Positions 16,151 through 24,645 of a DNA stretch of 26,614 nt are shown here, in pieces; positions within the stretch are counted from its first letter, which is position 1, and every line of letters starts with the position of its first letter. The stretch covers positions 1 through 26,614 of the forward strand of contig CAZVFE010000020.1 in assembly GCA_964626405.1 (NCBI GenBank), read 5' to 3'. Made by a program: the position numbers and the translations under genes. The notes under the pieces were generated by a model, which saw nothing but the letters and a program-made list of their open reading frames with translations, was not told the origin of the DNA and ran no database searches. The DNA comes from CAZVFE01 sp964626405. Lineage in GTDB: Bacteria > Bacteroidota > Bacteroidia > Cytophagales > Spirosomataceae.

Positions 16151-17440
16151 TTATTTTTTGTTGTATCTTAAAACATCTAATCCAATGTCTTTTCGATAGT
16201 GTTTTCCTTTAAATTTAATTATTGAAGCACCTTTTTGAGATTTTTCAATAGCTCCTTCAATCGTATTGGCCATTCCAGTTACAGTTATTACCCTTCCACC
16301 ATTCGTTACCAATTGGTCATTTTCAATTTTGGTACCTGCATGATAAACGTTTGCATTAATTACTTTATCTATTTCAGTAATTTCATCTCCTTTATCATAG
16401 GCTTCAGGATATCCTCCTGCTACTAAAACCGTTGTAACCGCAGCCTTTGAACTAATTTCTAATTTTTGTCCTTCCAGCTTGCCTTTACCAGCCGCAACTA
16501 GTAAAGATAAGAAATCTGATTCGATTCTTGGCAATACTACCTGAGTTTCTGGATCTCCCATCCTTACATTGTATTCTATAACATATGGTTCTCCATCCAT
16601 ATTCATCAAGCCAATAAAGATAAATCCTTTATAATCAATACCTTCCGATTTTAACCCTTCAATTGTAGGTTCAATGACTTTCTTTTTTACTTTATTGATA
16701 AAAGTTTCATCTGCAAAGGAAACAGGACTTACTGCACCCATTCCTCCCGTATTCAAACCTTCATCATTATCAAATATTCTTTTATAATCTTTTGCCTCAG
16801 GAAGTAAACAATGAGATTTTCCATCAGATAATACAAAAACCGATAATTCGATTCCCGTAAGGAAGGTTTCAATTACTACCTTTGAACTTGCCTCACCGAA
16901 TTTTGCATCTTCCAACATTTCCTTTAAGGTTGTCTCTGCTTCTTCCAATGTTTTTGCAATAATCACACCCTTGCCCGCTGCTAAACCATCCGCCTTTAAT
17001 ACAATCGGCAAAGATTGAGTTTTTAAATAGGCTAAACCTTCTTGAATGGTATCCTTTATGAAAGTTTGAGACTTCGCAGTTGGTATCCCATATTTATTCA
17101 TAAAGTTTTTAGAAAAATCTTTACTGCCTTCCAATTGTGCCCCAATACTATTTGGGCCAATAATTAATAGGTTTTTAAATTCCTCTTTCCCTTCTAAATA
17201 ATCTCTCAAACCTTTTACCAAAGGCTCTTCAGGACCTACAATTAATAATTCGATATTTTTTTCTCGAACTGTTTTTTCAATATTTTCAAAATCATTTACA
17301 CCAAAAGGAAGGTTTGTTCCCAATTGGGCAGTTCCCGGATTTCCTGGGGAAATAAATAATTCATCTAATAATGGACTTTCTGCAACTTTTGCTGCGAAAG
17401 CGTGTTCTCTACCCCCCGATCCAATAATTAATACGTTCAT
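16151..17440 (-). CDS. purD: Phosphoribosylamine-glycine ligase PurD (GAR synthetase)
   Basis: The second enzyme of de novo purine synthesis: it joins 5-phosphoribosylamine and glycine using ATP to give glycinamide ribonucleotide, in the cytoplasm. The 429 residues match the family. The N-terminal domain opens with MNVLIIGSGGREHAFAAKV. The ATP-grasp domain (about 100-320) shows the PurD signatures DGLAAGKGVIIA, NTGGMGAVSPV and EYNVRMGDPETQVVLPRI. A C-terminal domain closes the protein. Three bases separate it from recQ and one base separates it from ricT. No PurR-like site or purine riboswitch is visible, as the gene has almost no leader of its own. Confidence 0.96.
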   Translation of the reverse strand: MNVLIIGSGGREHAFAAKVAESPLLDELFISPGNPGTAQLGTNLPFGVNDFENIEKTVREKNIELLIVGPEEPLVKGLRDYLEGKEEFKNLLIIGPNSIGAQLEGSKDFSKNFMNKYGIPTAKSQTFIKDTIQEGLAYLKTQSLPIVLKADGLAAGKGVIIAKTLEEAETTLKEMLEDAKFGEASSKVVIETFLTGIELSVFVLSDGKSHCLLPEAKDYKRIFDNDEGLNTGGMGAVSPVSFADETFINKVKKKVIEPTIEGLKSEGIDYKGFIFIGLMNMDGEPYVIEYNVRMGDPETQVVLPRIESDFLSLLVAAGKGKLEGQKLEISSKAAVTTVLVAGGYPEAYDKGDEITEIDKVINANVYHAGTKIENDQLVTNGGRVITVTGMANTIEGAIEKSQKGASIIKFKGKHYRKDIGLDVLRYNKK

Positions 17441-17443
17441 TTT

Positions 17444-19690
17444 TTAATTAGCTAATTCACTCATAAATTTAATTCTCATCAATCTCAATTCCTCTTCACT
17501 TACATCATCAATATTACAATCTAAAAGTGCGGTTTTGATATTATCCGTTGAAGCTGTCATATAATAATCATATATTTCATCTTGCTTATCAGGATCAATT
17601 ACTTGATTGATATAATAATCTAAATTTAATTTTGTTCCAGAATCACAAATTGCTTCAATTTCGGTAATTAATTCCTCCATTGTTAGCTCTTTTTGATCTG
17701 CAATTAAATCCAAATCTATTTTTCTATCCACCTGCTGAATAATAAAAATCTTTAATTTTGATTTGTTAGCAGTAGATTTTACAACAATTTCTTTTGCTGT
17801 TTCAATTTCATTTTCTTCAACATAACGATTAATGGCATCTAAAAATGGTTTTCCAAATTTAACCACTTTTCCCATCCCAACCCCGTTAATCTGAGCCATT
17901 TCCTCGTTTGTGCTTGGATAAGTCGTAGCCATTTCTTCCAAAGAAGGGTCTTGAAAAATTACATAAGGAGGCAAATTTTTCTCCTTAGCTATTTTCTTTC
18001 TTAAATTCGAAAGTAATTCGAATAATCCTTCATCATAAGCCTTTGAACTTCCAATAAACTGCTCAGGTTCCTCTTCTTTCAACTCCTCATTTTCATAATC
18101 ATGATCCTCATAAAATTTCAATGGGGAAGATGATTTGATAAAAGATTTACCTTTTTCAGTCATTATCAAAGAATTTGATTTTTCAATATCCCTTGAAATT
18201 AAACCATAAACTACCATTTGTTTAATAATTGATATCCATGGTGAGGCATCAGATTTTTCAGAAGATTTTTTTCTGGAATCTTCTTCCTCCTCCTCATCAT
18301 CGTCCTCAATCCAAGAAGGATTTTTGCCCTTCCCGAAATAGGATAATTTGGAATGTCCATTACTTTCAATAAATGGAGTCTTTTTGCCATCTAAAATATT
18401 GGCAATGTGGGCTGTATCAAATGATTCGCCTACGGCCTGAATGGTTTCTAAAACCAATACGACCTCTTTTTCTAATTTAAAACTGTCCTTCGGATTCATA
18501 CAATTGTCACAATAGCCACAATTTTCATTAAATGATTCACCAAAATAATTTAAAATTTGTCTTCGTCTACAAAGTCCCAAATTAGCATAATTCGCAATTT
18601 CTTCCAATAGGATTCTATTACTTTCTTTCTCACTTTGTGATTTATCCTTGTTAAATTTATCTAATTTCTGAATATCTTCATATGAATAAAACATTATGCA
18701 GGTTCCTTCAAGTCCATCTCGTCCCGCTCTTCCCGTCTCTTGGTAGTACCCTTCCAACGATTTTGGTACATCATAATGGATTACAAATCGCACATCGGGT
18801 TTATCTATTCCCATGCCAAAAGCAATAGTTGCTACCATAATATCCACTTCCTCCTTTAAGAAAGCTTCTTGGTTCTCAATTCTAATTGCTGCATCTAAAC
18901 CTGCATGGTAAGGTAATGCCTTAATTCCATTTACCTTCATTAATTCTGCTACCTCTTCAACCTTTTTTCTACTCAAACAATAGATAATTCCTGCCTTTCC
19001 CGGTTTAGATTTAATAAATCGAATAATCTGTTTTTCAATTTCCCTTTTTGAACGAATTTCATAATATAAATTTGTTCTGTTAAAAGAGGTTTTAAAAACC
19101 TGGGCTTCCTCCATCCCCAAAGATTTTTGAATATCTAATTGAACCTTCGGAGTTGCAGTTGCTGTAAGAGCTAAAATAGGAAGACTTTTATTTATATTCT
19201 CTACAATTCCCTTTATTTTTCTGTATTCAGGACGAAAATCATGTCCCCATTCAGAGATACAATGAGCTTCATCAATTGCTACAAAAGAAATATTTGCTGA
19301 ACGTAAAAAATCTAGATTATCTGGCTTAATTAATGATTCAGGGGCAATATATAATAATTTTATTTTTCCCTTAATCACATCTTCCTTAACACGTAAAATT
19401 TCACTTTTATTTAAGGAAGAATTTAAAAATTGAGCATTCACTCCAAAATTGATTAATTGATCAACCTGATTTTTCATTAATGCAATTAAGGGGGAGATAA
19501 TAATTGCAGTTCCGTCCATAATTACTGCAGGTAATTGGTAGCACAAAGACTTCCCAGCCCCAGTTGGCATCAAAACAAAACTGTTTTTACCTGCCAGGGT
19601 ATTTTGGATAATTGCCTCCTGTTCTCCACGGAATTGGTTATATCCAAACGTTTGTTTTAACCTTTCCCTTATGATTTCTGTACCTATCAT
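17444..19690 (-). CDS. recQ: ATP-dependent DNA helicase RecQ
   Basis: A 3'-5' DNA helicase acting in recombination and replication-fork repair. In the 748-residue product, Walker A is PTGAGKS (K47), motif II is DEAH (140-143, followed by CISEWGHDFRPEYR), and motif VI is QETGRAGRDG. The RQC zinc cluster follows (C..RQILNYFGE...CGYCDNC, about 370-395), then an acidic insert (IEDDDEEEEEDSRKKSSEK, about 461-479) inside the winged-helix region. An HRDC domain covers about 552-630 and a C-terminal helical extension runs to the end, a layout common in Bacteroidota. It is the first gene of an eight-gene minus-strand run. TCTTTTTG ends 16 bases upstream of its ATG and is one base off the TAnnTTTG box. 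Confidence 0.96.
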   Translation of the reverse strand: MIGTEIIRERLKQTFGYNQFRGEQEAIIQNTLAGKNSFVLMPTGAGKSLCYQLPAVIMDGTAIIISPLIALMKNQVDQLINFGVNAQFLNSSLNKSEILRVKEDVIKGKIKLLYIAPESLIKPDNLDFLRSANISFVAIDEAHCISEWGHDFRPEYRKIKGIVENINKSLPILALTATATPKVQLDIQKSLGMEEAQVFKTSFNRTNLYYEIRSKREIEKQIIRFIKSKPGKAGIIYCLSRKKVEEVAELMKVNGIKALPYHAGLDAAIRIENQEAFLKEEVDIMVATIAFGMGIDKPDVRFVIHYDVPKSLEGYYQETGRAGRDGLEGTCIMFYSYEDIQKLDKFNKDKSQSEKESNRILLEEIANYANLGLCRRRQILNYFGESFNENCGYCDNCMNPKDSFKLEKEVVLVLETIQAVGESFDTAHIANILDGKKTPFIESNGHSKLSYFGKGKNPSWIEDDDEEEEEDSRKKSSEKSDASPWISIIKQMVVYGLISRDIEKSNSLIMTEKGKSFIKSSSPLKFYEDHDYENEELKEEEPEQFIGSSKAYDEGLFELLSNLRKKIAKEKNLPPYVIFQDPSLEEMATTYPSTNEEMAQINGVGMGKVVKFGKPFLDAINRYVEENEIETAKEIVVKSTANKSKLKIFIIQQVDRKIDLDLIADQKELTMEELITEIEAICDSGTKLNLDYYINQVIDPDKQDEIYDYYMTASTDNIKTALLDCNIDDVSEEELRLMRIKFMSELAN

Positions 19691-19729
19691 GAACGTTGAT
19701 TATGAGCAAAAAGAATCAAAATTTTATAG

Positions 19730-19737
19730 TATCTTTG
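19730..19737 (+). promoter_or_regulatory. Predicted -7 promoter element of kdsD
   Basis: TATCTTTG matches TAnnTTTG exactly and ends 21 bases before a TTG codon at 19759. It lies downstream of the first possible starts (TTG 19696, ATG 19702), so if real it places the translation start at 19759. No good -33 element is seen. Confidence 0.45.
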
Positions 19738-19758
19738 ACTCATAAAATATATTCTATA

Positions 19759-20727
19759 TTGAATTTAACTAAAAATATTGAATCAACTGCAAAAAAAGTT
19801 CTTGAACTTGAAAGTAAAGCTATTTCTAATTTAGTTAATAGTATTAATAATGATTTTATTTCTTTAGTTCAATTTGTTTTAAAAAATCCTGGCAGACTCG
19901 TTATTTCTGGAATTGGAAAATCTGCAATTATCGGACAAAAAATAGTTGCAACTTTAAATTCTACAGGTACTCCTTCAATTTTTATGCATGCAGCGGATGC
20001 AATTCACGGAGATTTAGGGATGATTCAAAAGGATGATATTGTTATTTTAATTTCTAAATCTGGCAATACACCCGAAATCAAAGTTTTAACACCTCTAGTA
20101 AAACGATTAGGTGTGAAAATTGCCGCATTAGTTTCTGAAAAAGATTCCTATTTGGCAAAAAATTCCGATTTTGTTCTTCATGTGCCTATTGAAAAAGAAG
20201 CAGACAGCTTAAATCTTGCTCCAACGAATTCTACTACCGCAAGTTTGGCTTTAGGGGATGCTTTTGCAGTCTGTTTATTAGAAGCTAGAGGGTTTAGTTC
20301 AAAAGATTTTGCCAAATACCATCCAGGCGGTACACTTGGTAAAAAATTATATTTAAAAGTAGAAGATATTTATCCAAATCACGAATTTCCAGTAATCTCC
20401 ATTGAAAATAGCTTGAAAGAGGCTATAATTGAAATTTCAGCCAAAAGATTAGGTGCTACCCTCGTATTAAATAAAGACCAATCTATGGCAGGAATTATTA
20501 CAGATGGAGATATTCGAAGAGCCTTAGAAAAAACAGATAATTTAGCCAGCCTAAGTATTTTAGAGGTGCTTACTAAAAATCCGAAATCCATACAATCGGA
20601 TGCCTATGCCACAGAAGCCCTAAATTTGATGCAAACTAATAATATTACTCAACTGGTAGTTTTTAAAAAAACTAAACCTGTTGGATTTATTCACCTTCAT
20701 GACTTATTAAAAGATGGAATTGTTTAA
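19759..20727 (+). CDS. kdsD: D-arabinose-5-phosphate isomerase (KdsD/KpsF/GutQ family)
   Basis: A cytoplasmic sugar isomerase turning ribulose 5-phosphate into arabinose 5-phosphate, the first step to Kdo of lipopolysaccharide. Numbered from the TTG at 19759 it has 322 residues, the usual length. The SIS domain (about 25-180) contains SGIGKSAIIGQKI, HAADAIHGDLGMI, SKSGNTPEI and AKYHPGGTLGKK. Two CBS domains follow (about 190-320), with GIITDGDIRRAL and VGFIHLHDLLKDG. ATG 19702 would add 19 residues without family similarity and would leave only 11 bases to divergent recQ; the -7 box at 19730 favours the later start. A membrane sulfatase gene begins 30 bases after its stop. Enzyme family is sure; the start is moderately so. 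Confidence 0.9.
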   Translation: MNLTKNIESTAKKVLELESKAISNLVNSINNDFISLVQFVLKNPGRLVISGIGKSAIIGQKIVATLNSTGTPSIFMHAADAIHGDLGMIQKDDIVILISKSGNTPEIKVLTPLVKRLGVKIAALVSEKDSYLAKNSDFVLHVPIEKEADSLNLAPTNSTTASLALGDAFAVCLLEARGFSSKDFAKYHPGGTLGKKLYLKVEDIYPNHEFPVISIENSLKEAIIEISAKRLGATLVLNKDQSMAGIITDGDIRRALEKTDNLASLSILEVLTKNPKSIQSDAYATEALNLMQTNNITQLVVFKKTKPVGFIHLHDLLKDGIV

Positions 20728-20735
20728 AAATACCT

Positions 20736-20743
20736 TAAGTTTG
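20736..20743 (+). promoter_or_regulatory. Possible -7 element before the sulfatase gene
   Basis: TAAGTTTG matches TAnnTTTG within the 30-bp gap between kdsD and the sulfatase gene and ends 14 bases before its GTG start. There is no -33 match at the usual distance. The gene may instead be read through from kdsD. Confidence 0.3.
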
Positions 20744-20757
20744 ATAACCACTTAAAA

Positions 20758-22635
20758 GTGAAAAACCTTCTTGGCCTAATAGCAAGACTCGGATTGTCTT
20801 GGTATTTGATTTTTGTTCTAAATAGGATAATCTTAATCCTTTATTTTTTAGATCGAATAAATGGAAATTTATGGAATAAGGTTTCTGAAATTTTCCTACA
20901 TTCCATCTGGCTCGACCTCTCAGCCACAGGGTATCTTTTGGCTTTACCATTATTGGCCTCAATTCCTCTTTTTTTCTCTAAAAATTATCGTTTTCTTTTT
21001 AAGAAATTGAATTATTATTTCTTTCAAACTTTCCTATTATTGGTGGTTAGTATGTCCTTTATTAATCTAAATTTATTAAGGGAATGGAATGAAAAAATTA
21101 CAAAAAAATCAATTGAAATATTTTTAAATTATCCTTATGAAGCAACAATTTCAGGTTTTTCCCAAAGTATGTTTCTTTCATTTATCGGCTTTGCTTTCCT
21201 TTATTTCCTTTTAAGAATAAAATTAACAAAATGGCTGTTTTATGAAAATAATTATCAATTTTCTCTTTCCTTTAAGAATTTTTGGATTTGGATTATTTTA
21301 GCCTTTATAAATTTCACAATGATTCGTGGAGGTTGGAAATTAAGTCCTATAAATAATTCTATGGTGTATTTTTCCAGAATTTCCTTGGAAAATGATTTAG
21401 CAACGAATGCCCATTGGGAATTTTTCCAAGAAATTTTTGATAGTCAGGATTCGAGGGCAGACCAATACTTATTCGGATTAAATACAAAGGAAATTCTGAA
21501 TAAATTAAAAAACGAAACAAAAGCTCCTTTGGATATTATTCAATTAGATTCAAACCAAAAATTGAATGTCGTTCTGATTATTTTAGAATCCTTTACTGCA
21601 GATTTAATAGAACCCCTAGGAGGGCAAAATAATATTACTCCAAATTTTACCAAATTAGCTAATAGAGGTATCCTATTTACGAATTTTTATGCCTCAGGTA
21701 ATCGTACAGAAAAAGGACTTATTGCTATAGAAAGTGCATTTCCCTCCCAAGCTTTTACAAGCATAATTCTAAATGCTGAAAAACAAAAAAAATTAAATTC
21801 ACTCATCCAAGATTTTTCCAAGGCGAATTATCATACTTCTTTTTTCTATGGTGGCGAATCAGAATTTTTTTCAATGAAATCTTATTTTTTGAATCAGGGT
21901 ATAGATACAATTATTGATAAAAATTACTTTCCAAAAGAATTATTATCTTCCAAATGGGGAGTTTTTGATGAATTTATTTTTAAAAAACATTTAAAAACTC
22001 TAGAGAAATTACCCTCACCCTTTTTCTCCACAATTCTTACGCTTTCTAACCATGAGCCTTTTGATTTACCTGTAAATCCTAAATTCCCAGGTGAAAATGC
22101 TTCCAATAAATTTAAATCTACAGCCTATTATGTAGATTCTGTTTTAAATAATTATTTAGAAATGGCCTCTAAAACAAAATGGTATAAAAACACCTTATTT
22201 GTGATGGTTGCCGATCATGGCCATCGTTTACCTTTGGATAAATATGAAATTCAAGATTACCATCGATTTAGAATTCCATTATTATTTTTTGGGGAACCCA
22301 TAAAAACAGAATTTCGAGGTCTTAAAATCAGTGATTTTGCATCGCAAACCGATATAAGAGCCAGTTTAAATTATTTAGCAAAGATAAATCCAATTGGAAA
22401 TAATGATTGGTCAAGAAATATTTTTATTCCAGATACTAATCGTTTTGTTTTTTTTGATTGGGATGGCGGATTTGGTTTGCGTTCTCCAGAGTTTGATTAT
22501 GCGTATGATATAAAAGCACAAAAAGATATTCGATTAATTTCAAAATTAGATAGTTCTAATTCCAAAAAAATGAAAGTGATTTCAAAAGCTTATATGCAAA
22601 AAATTGTGGAAGATTATCTTAAACTTGGATATTAA
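20758..22635 (+). CDS. LtaS-type membrane sulfatase/phosphotransferase family protein
   Basis: An inner-membrane protein with an extracytoplasmic alkaline-phosphatase-superfamily domain, resembling lipoteichoic acid synthase and phosphoglycerol/phosphoethanolamine transferases. The GTG-started 625-residue product has about five N-terminal hydrophobic segments (to about 205). The catalytic domain starts near 270. Metal ligand E277 is in VVLIILESFTADL, the nucleophile T317 in ASGNRTEKGLIAI, a substrate histidine in LSNHEPFDL (about 428), and D486/H487 in MVADHGHRLP. The active site thus looks complete. A Gram-negative bacterium makes no lipoteichoic acid, so decoration of a glycolipid or lipopolysaccharide with a phosphate-linked group is more likely; the position next to kdsD agrees, but the substrate is unknown. 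Its stop overlaps that of the convergent DUF4293 gene by 4 bases. Confidence 0.87.
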   Translation: MKNLLGLIARLGLSWYLIFVLNRIILILYFLDRINGNLWNKVSEIFLHSIWLDLSATGYLLALPLLASIPLFFSKNYRFLFKKLNYYFFQTFLLLVVSMSFINLNLLREWNEKITKKSIEIFLNYPYEATISGFSQSMFLSFIGFAFLYFLLRIKLTKWLFYENNYQFSLSFKNFWIWIILAFINFTMIRGGWKLSPINNSMVYFSRISLENDLATNAHWEFFQEIFDSQDSRADQYLFGLNTKEILNKLKNETKAPLDIIQLDSNQKLNVVLIILESFTADLIEPLGGQNNITPNFTKLANRGILFTNFYASGNRTEKGLIAIESAFPSQAFTSIILNAEKQKKLNSLIQDFSKANYHTSFFYGGESEFFSMKSYFLNQGIDTIIDKNYFPKELLSSKWGVFDEFIFKKHLKTLEKLPSPFFSTILTLSNHEPFDLPVNPKFPGENASNKFKSTAYYVDSVLNNYLEMASKTKWYKNTLFVMVADHGHRLPLDKYEIQDYHRFRIPLLFFGEPIKTEFRGLKISDFASQTDIRASLNYLAKINPIGNNDWSRNIFIPDTNRFVFFDWDGGFGLRSPEFDYAYDIKAQKDIRLISKLDSSNSKKMKVISKAYMQKIVEDYLKLGY

Positions 22636-23093
22636 CGCATTCTATTCGAGCTTTGAACCAACATTTCATCTTTTCTAACTAATCTATTGGCAATCATATT
22701 GGAAAGCATTGCTAAAATTAAAGCATAAAAACCAAACTCATAATTGCCCTCAGGATTTGTGCCAACTGGTGGTACTACTTTAAATATAACGTAAAATAAA
22801 TAACCTATTCCCCCTGCAATTAAAATGGTATTTATCATTCCTAAAAGCATTTGTCTCAATCTATTTTTGAAAGAAAATAAAATGAAACTTGTCAAACCTA
22901 AAGAAACTAGGATTAAACCCATTGAAACCCATAAATATTCCTGCAGTTCATTATTGATGGTATATTCTGAAACAGAAACCAAAAAAGTCTGGCCTTCCTG
23001 ACTCGCATTAGACCAAATATTCAATATGGACAATACCAGAATCTCAGAAATAATTGTAATTAACATAAATACGGATTGTGGGCGCTGGATCAT
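22632..23093 (-). CDS. DUF4293-family membrane protein of unknown function
   Basis: A small inner-membrane protein family found in Bacteroidota; its function is unknown. With the ATG at 23091-23093 the product is 153 residues starting MIQRPQSVFMLI, the usual family N-terminus (MIQR.Q). A start at 23120 would add nine residues (MYIYTKNNI) that do not fit the family. Four hydrophobic segments are visible (about residues 8-25, 55-75, 85-105 and 118-135), and a basic C-terminal tail follows (RLVRKDEM...SNRMR). It starts 27 bases after the carotenoid desaturase gene stop and is probably co-transcribed with it. TATATTTA, one base from the -7 consensus, lies just upstream. Confidence 0.8.
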   Translation of the reverse strand: MIQRPQSVFMLITIISEILVLSILNIWSNASQEGQTFLVSVSEYTINNELQEYLWVSMGLILVSLGLTSFILFSFKNRLRQMLLGMINTILIAGGIGYLFYVIFKVVPPVGTNPEGNYEFGFYALILAMLSNMIANRLVRKDEMLVQSSNRMR

Positions 23094-23120
23094 TATATTA
23101 TTTTTTGTGTAAATATACAT

Positions 23121-24578
23121 CTAAGAAATTTTATCTACAATTTTAGCAGAATTTAAACACATCGGAATTCCTCCGCCGGGATGGACAGAACCTCCTACCC
23201 AATATAGATTTTTCATATCTGTTCGTACATTAGGATGTCTTAAAAATGCCGCAAAACGGTTATTTGATGCATTTCCATAAAGACTTCCTCCGGAAGAGGA
23301 AGTCCTTGCTTCAATTCTCCTAGGGTCTAAATAGTCTTGAGTTTCGATTAAATCTTCGATATTTTCACCTAAAACCAAAGAAATTCGCTTTAAGATATTT
23401 TTTCGTGTTTTTTCTATTAAATCATCCCAATTTTGCCCTTGATTAGTTGGGGCATTTACTAATAAAAACCAGTTTTCACATCCTTTAGGAGCATCTTCCT
23501 TTTCTATTTTGCTGGAAATATGAAGATAAATCGTGATATCATCCGCCATTGTTTTATCCTCAAAAATTGCCTTGAATTCATTTTGGTAATTATTGGCAAA
23601 AAATATATTATGAACATCCAATTCAGAAAAAGACTTCTTAATACCCCAATAAAAAATAATACCAGAGCTAGATTTTTCTTGTTTTATTAATTTTTCAGGA
23701 TAAAAATTTTGAGTTATTAAACCCTCATAAGTAGGACGAATATCTGAGTTTGAAGCGATTATGTCGAAATCATATTTTCCTTTTTGGCTTATCAAACTTT
23801 TAGCCTTATTGCCCTCAAAAACTATTTTTTCTATTTTTTCTTTTGTTTTAAATTCGATCCCTACCTCTTTTGCTAATTTTACCAAAGATTGAATAATGGA
23901 AATAATCCCACCTTTAGGGAAAAAAGCTCCTTGATTATATTCTAAATGCGGAATAACTGTAAGGGTACCAGGGGTTTTATAAGGGTTTGAGCCATTATAA
24001 GTTGCATACCGATTAAATAATTGGATAGTTTTCGGATTTTTGAACCGTGTTCTATTGAAACTATTCATCGTAGAAAATATTCCTAATTTTCTAAGATTTA
24101 AATAACCTTTAATAGCCTTAGAACTTAGCCAGGTATTCCATTGATTTAAAGGGGATTCTATGAATAATGGCGAAATAATTGAATAATTCTCATCAATTAC
24201 TTTAAAATAAGAAATTAAATCCTGTGGATTTTCCCCTAATATGGATTCGAATTCTTGGGAAGTTTTTTCTAAATTTTTAAAAGTAGATAATCGTGTTTTG
24301 TCATCCCAAAAATAATTACAAATAGTTTCTAACTGTTGATATTGAAAGTAATCCTCAGGATTTTTATTAAATAATTCAAATAGTTCAGTTATTAACCAAG
24401 GTTGGGTAAACAAAGAAGGGCCTAAATCCCATCGGTAACCCTTTTCCTTCATTTCTGCTAATTTTCCTCCTAAATGTTCATTTGCCTCAAAGACAGTCAC
24501 CTCATATCCTTTTTTTCTCCATCTTAAAGCGAGAGCCAAACCTCCAATACCTGAACCAATTATTCCTGCTTTTTTCAT
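23121..24578 (-). CDS. Carotenoid desaturase, CrtI/CrtD family (CrtD-like)
   Basis: An FAD-dependent, membrane-associated oxidoreductase that introduces double bonds into carotenoids. The 485-residue protein opens with a dinucleotide-binding fold (GIIGSGIGGLALALRWRKKG; glycines at 8, 10, 13) followed by VFEANEHLGGKLAE. It ends with the family signature YWVGGSVHPGGGIPMCLNSA. The segment GGKLAEMKEKGYRWDLGPSL followed by FT is closer to the Bacteroidota CrtD type (hydroxycarotenoid 3,4-desaturase) than to phytoene desaturase CrtI, which usually reads GGRAYVW and DAGPTVIT. This is from memory of the families, so the exact reaction is uncertain. No crtB, crtY or other carotenoid gene is in the window. 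It shares a 67-bp divergent intergenic region with aspS. Confidence 0.83.
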   Translation of the reverse strand: MKKAGIIGSGIGGLALALRWRKKGYEVTVFEANEHLGGKLAEMKEKGYRWDLGPSLFTQPWLITELFELFNKNPEDYFQYQQLETICNYFWDDKTRLSTFKNLEKTSQEFESILGENPQDLISYFKVIDENYSIISPLFIESPLNQWNTWLSSKAIKGYLNLRKLGIFSTMNSFNRTRFKNPKTIQLFNRYATYNGSNPYKTPGTLTVIPHLEYNQGAFFPKGGIISIIQSLVKLAKEVGIEFKTKEKIEKIVFEGNKAKSLISQKGKYDFDIIASNSDIRPTYEGLITQNFYPEKLIKQEKSSSGIIFYWGIKKSFSELDVHNIFFANNYQNEFKAIFEDKTMADDITIYLHISSKIEKEDAPKGCENWFLLVNAPTNQGQNWDDLIEKTRKNILKRISLVLGENIEDLIETQDYLDPRRIEARTSSSGGSLYGNASNNRFAAFLRHPNVRTDMKNLYWVGGSVHPGGGIPMCLNSAKIVDKIS

Positions 24579-24617
24579 TTATCCAATCTTGACTATACTA
24601 ATTTAAATTAATTAGGT

Positions 24618-24625
24618 TATTTTTG
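24618..24625 (+). promoter_or_regulatory. Predicted -7 promoter element of aspS
   Basis: TATTTTTG matches TAnnTTTG and ends 20 bases before the ATG at 24646. A TTG at 24589-24591 lies 26 bases upstream of the box, longer than the usual spacing, so the -33 element is uncertain. Confidence 0.5.
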
Positions 24626-24645
24626 CATTGAAAATTTATAAAAAT

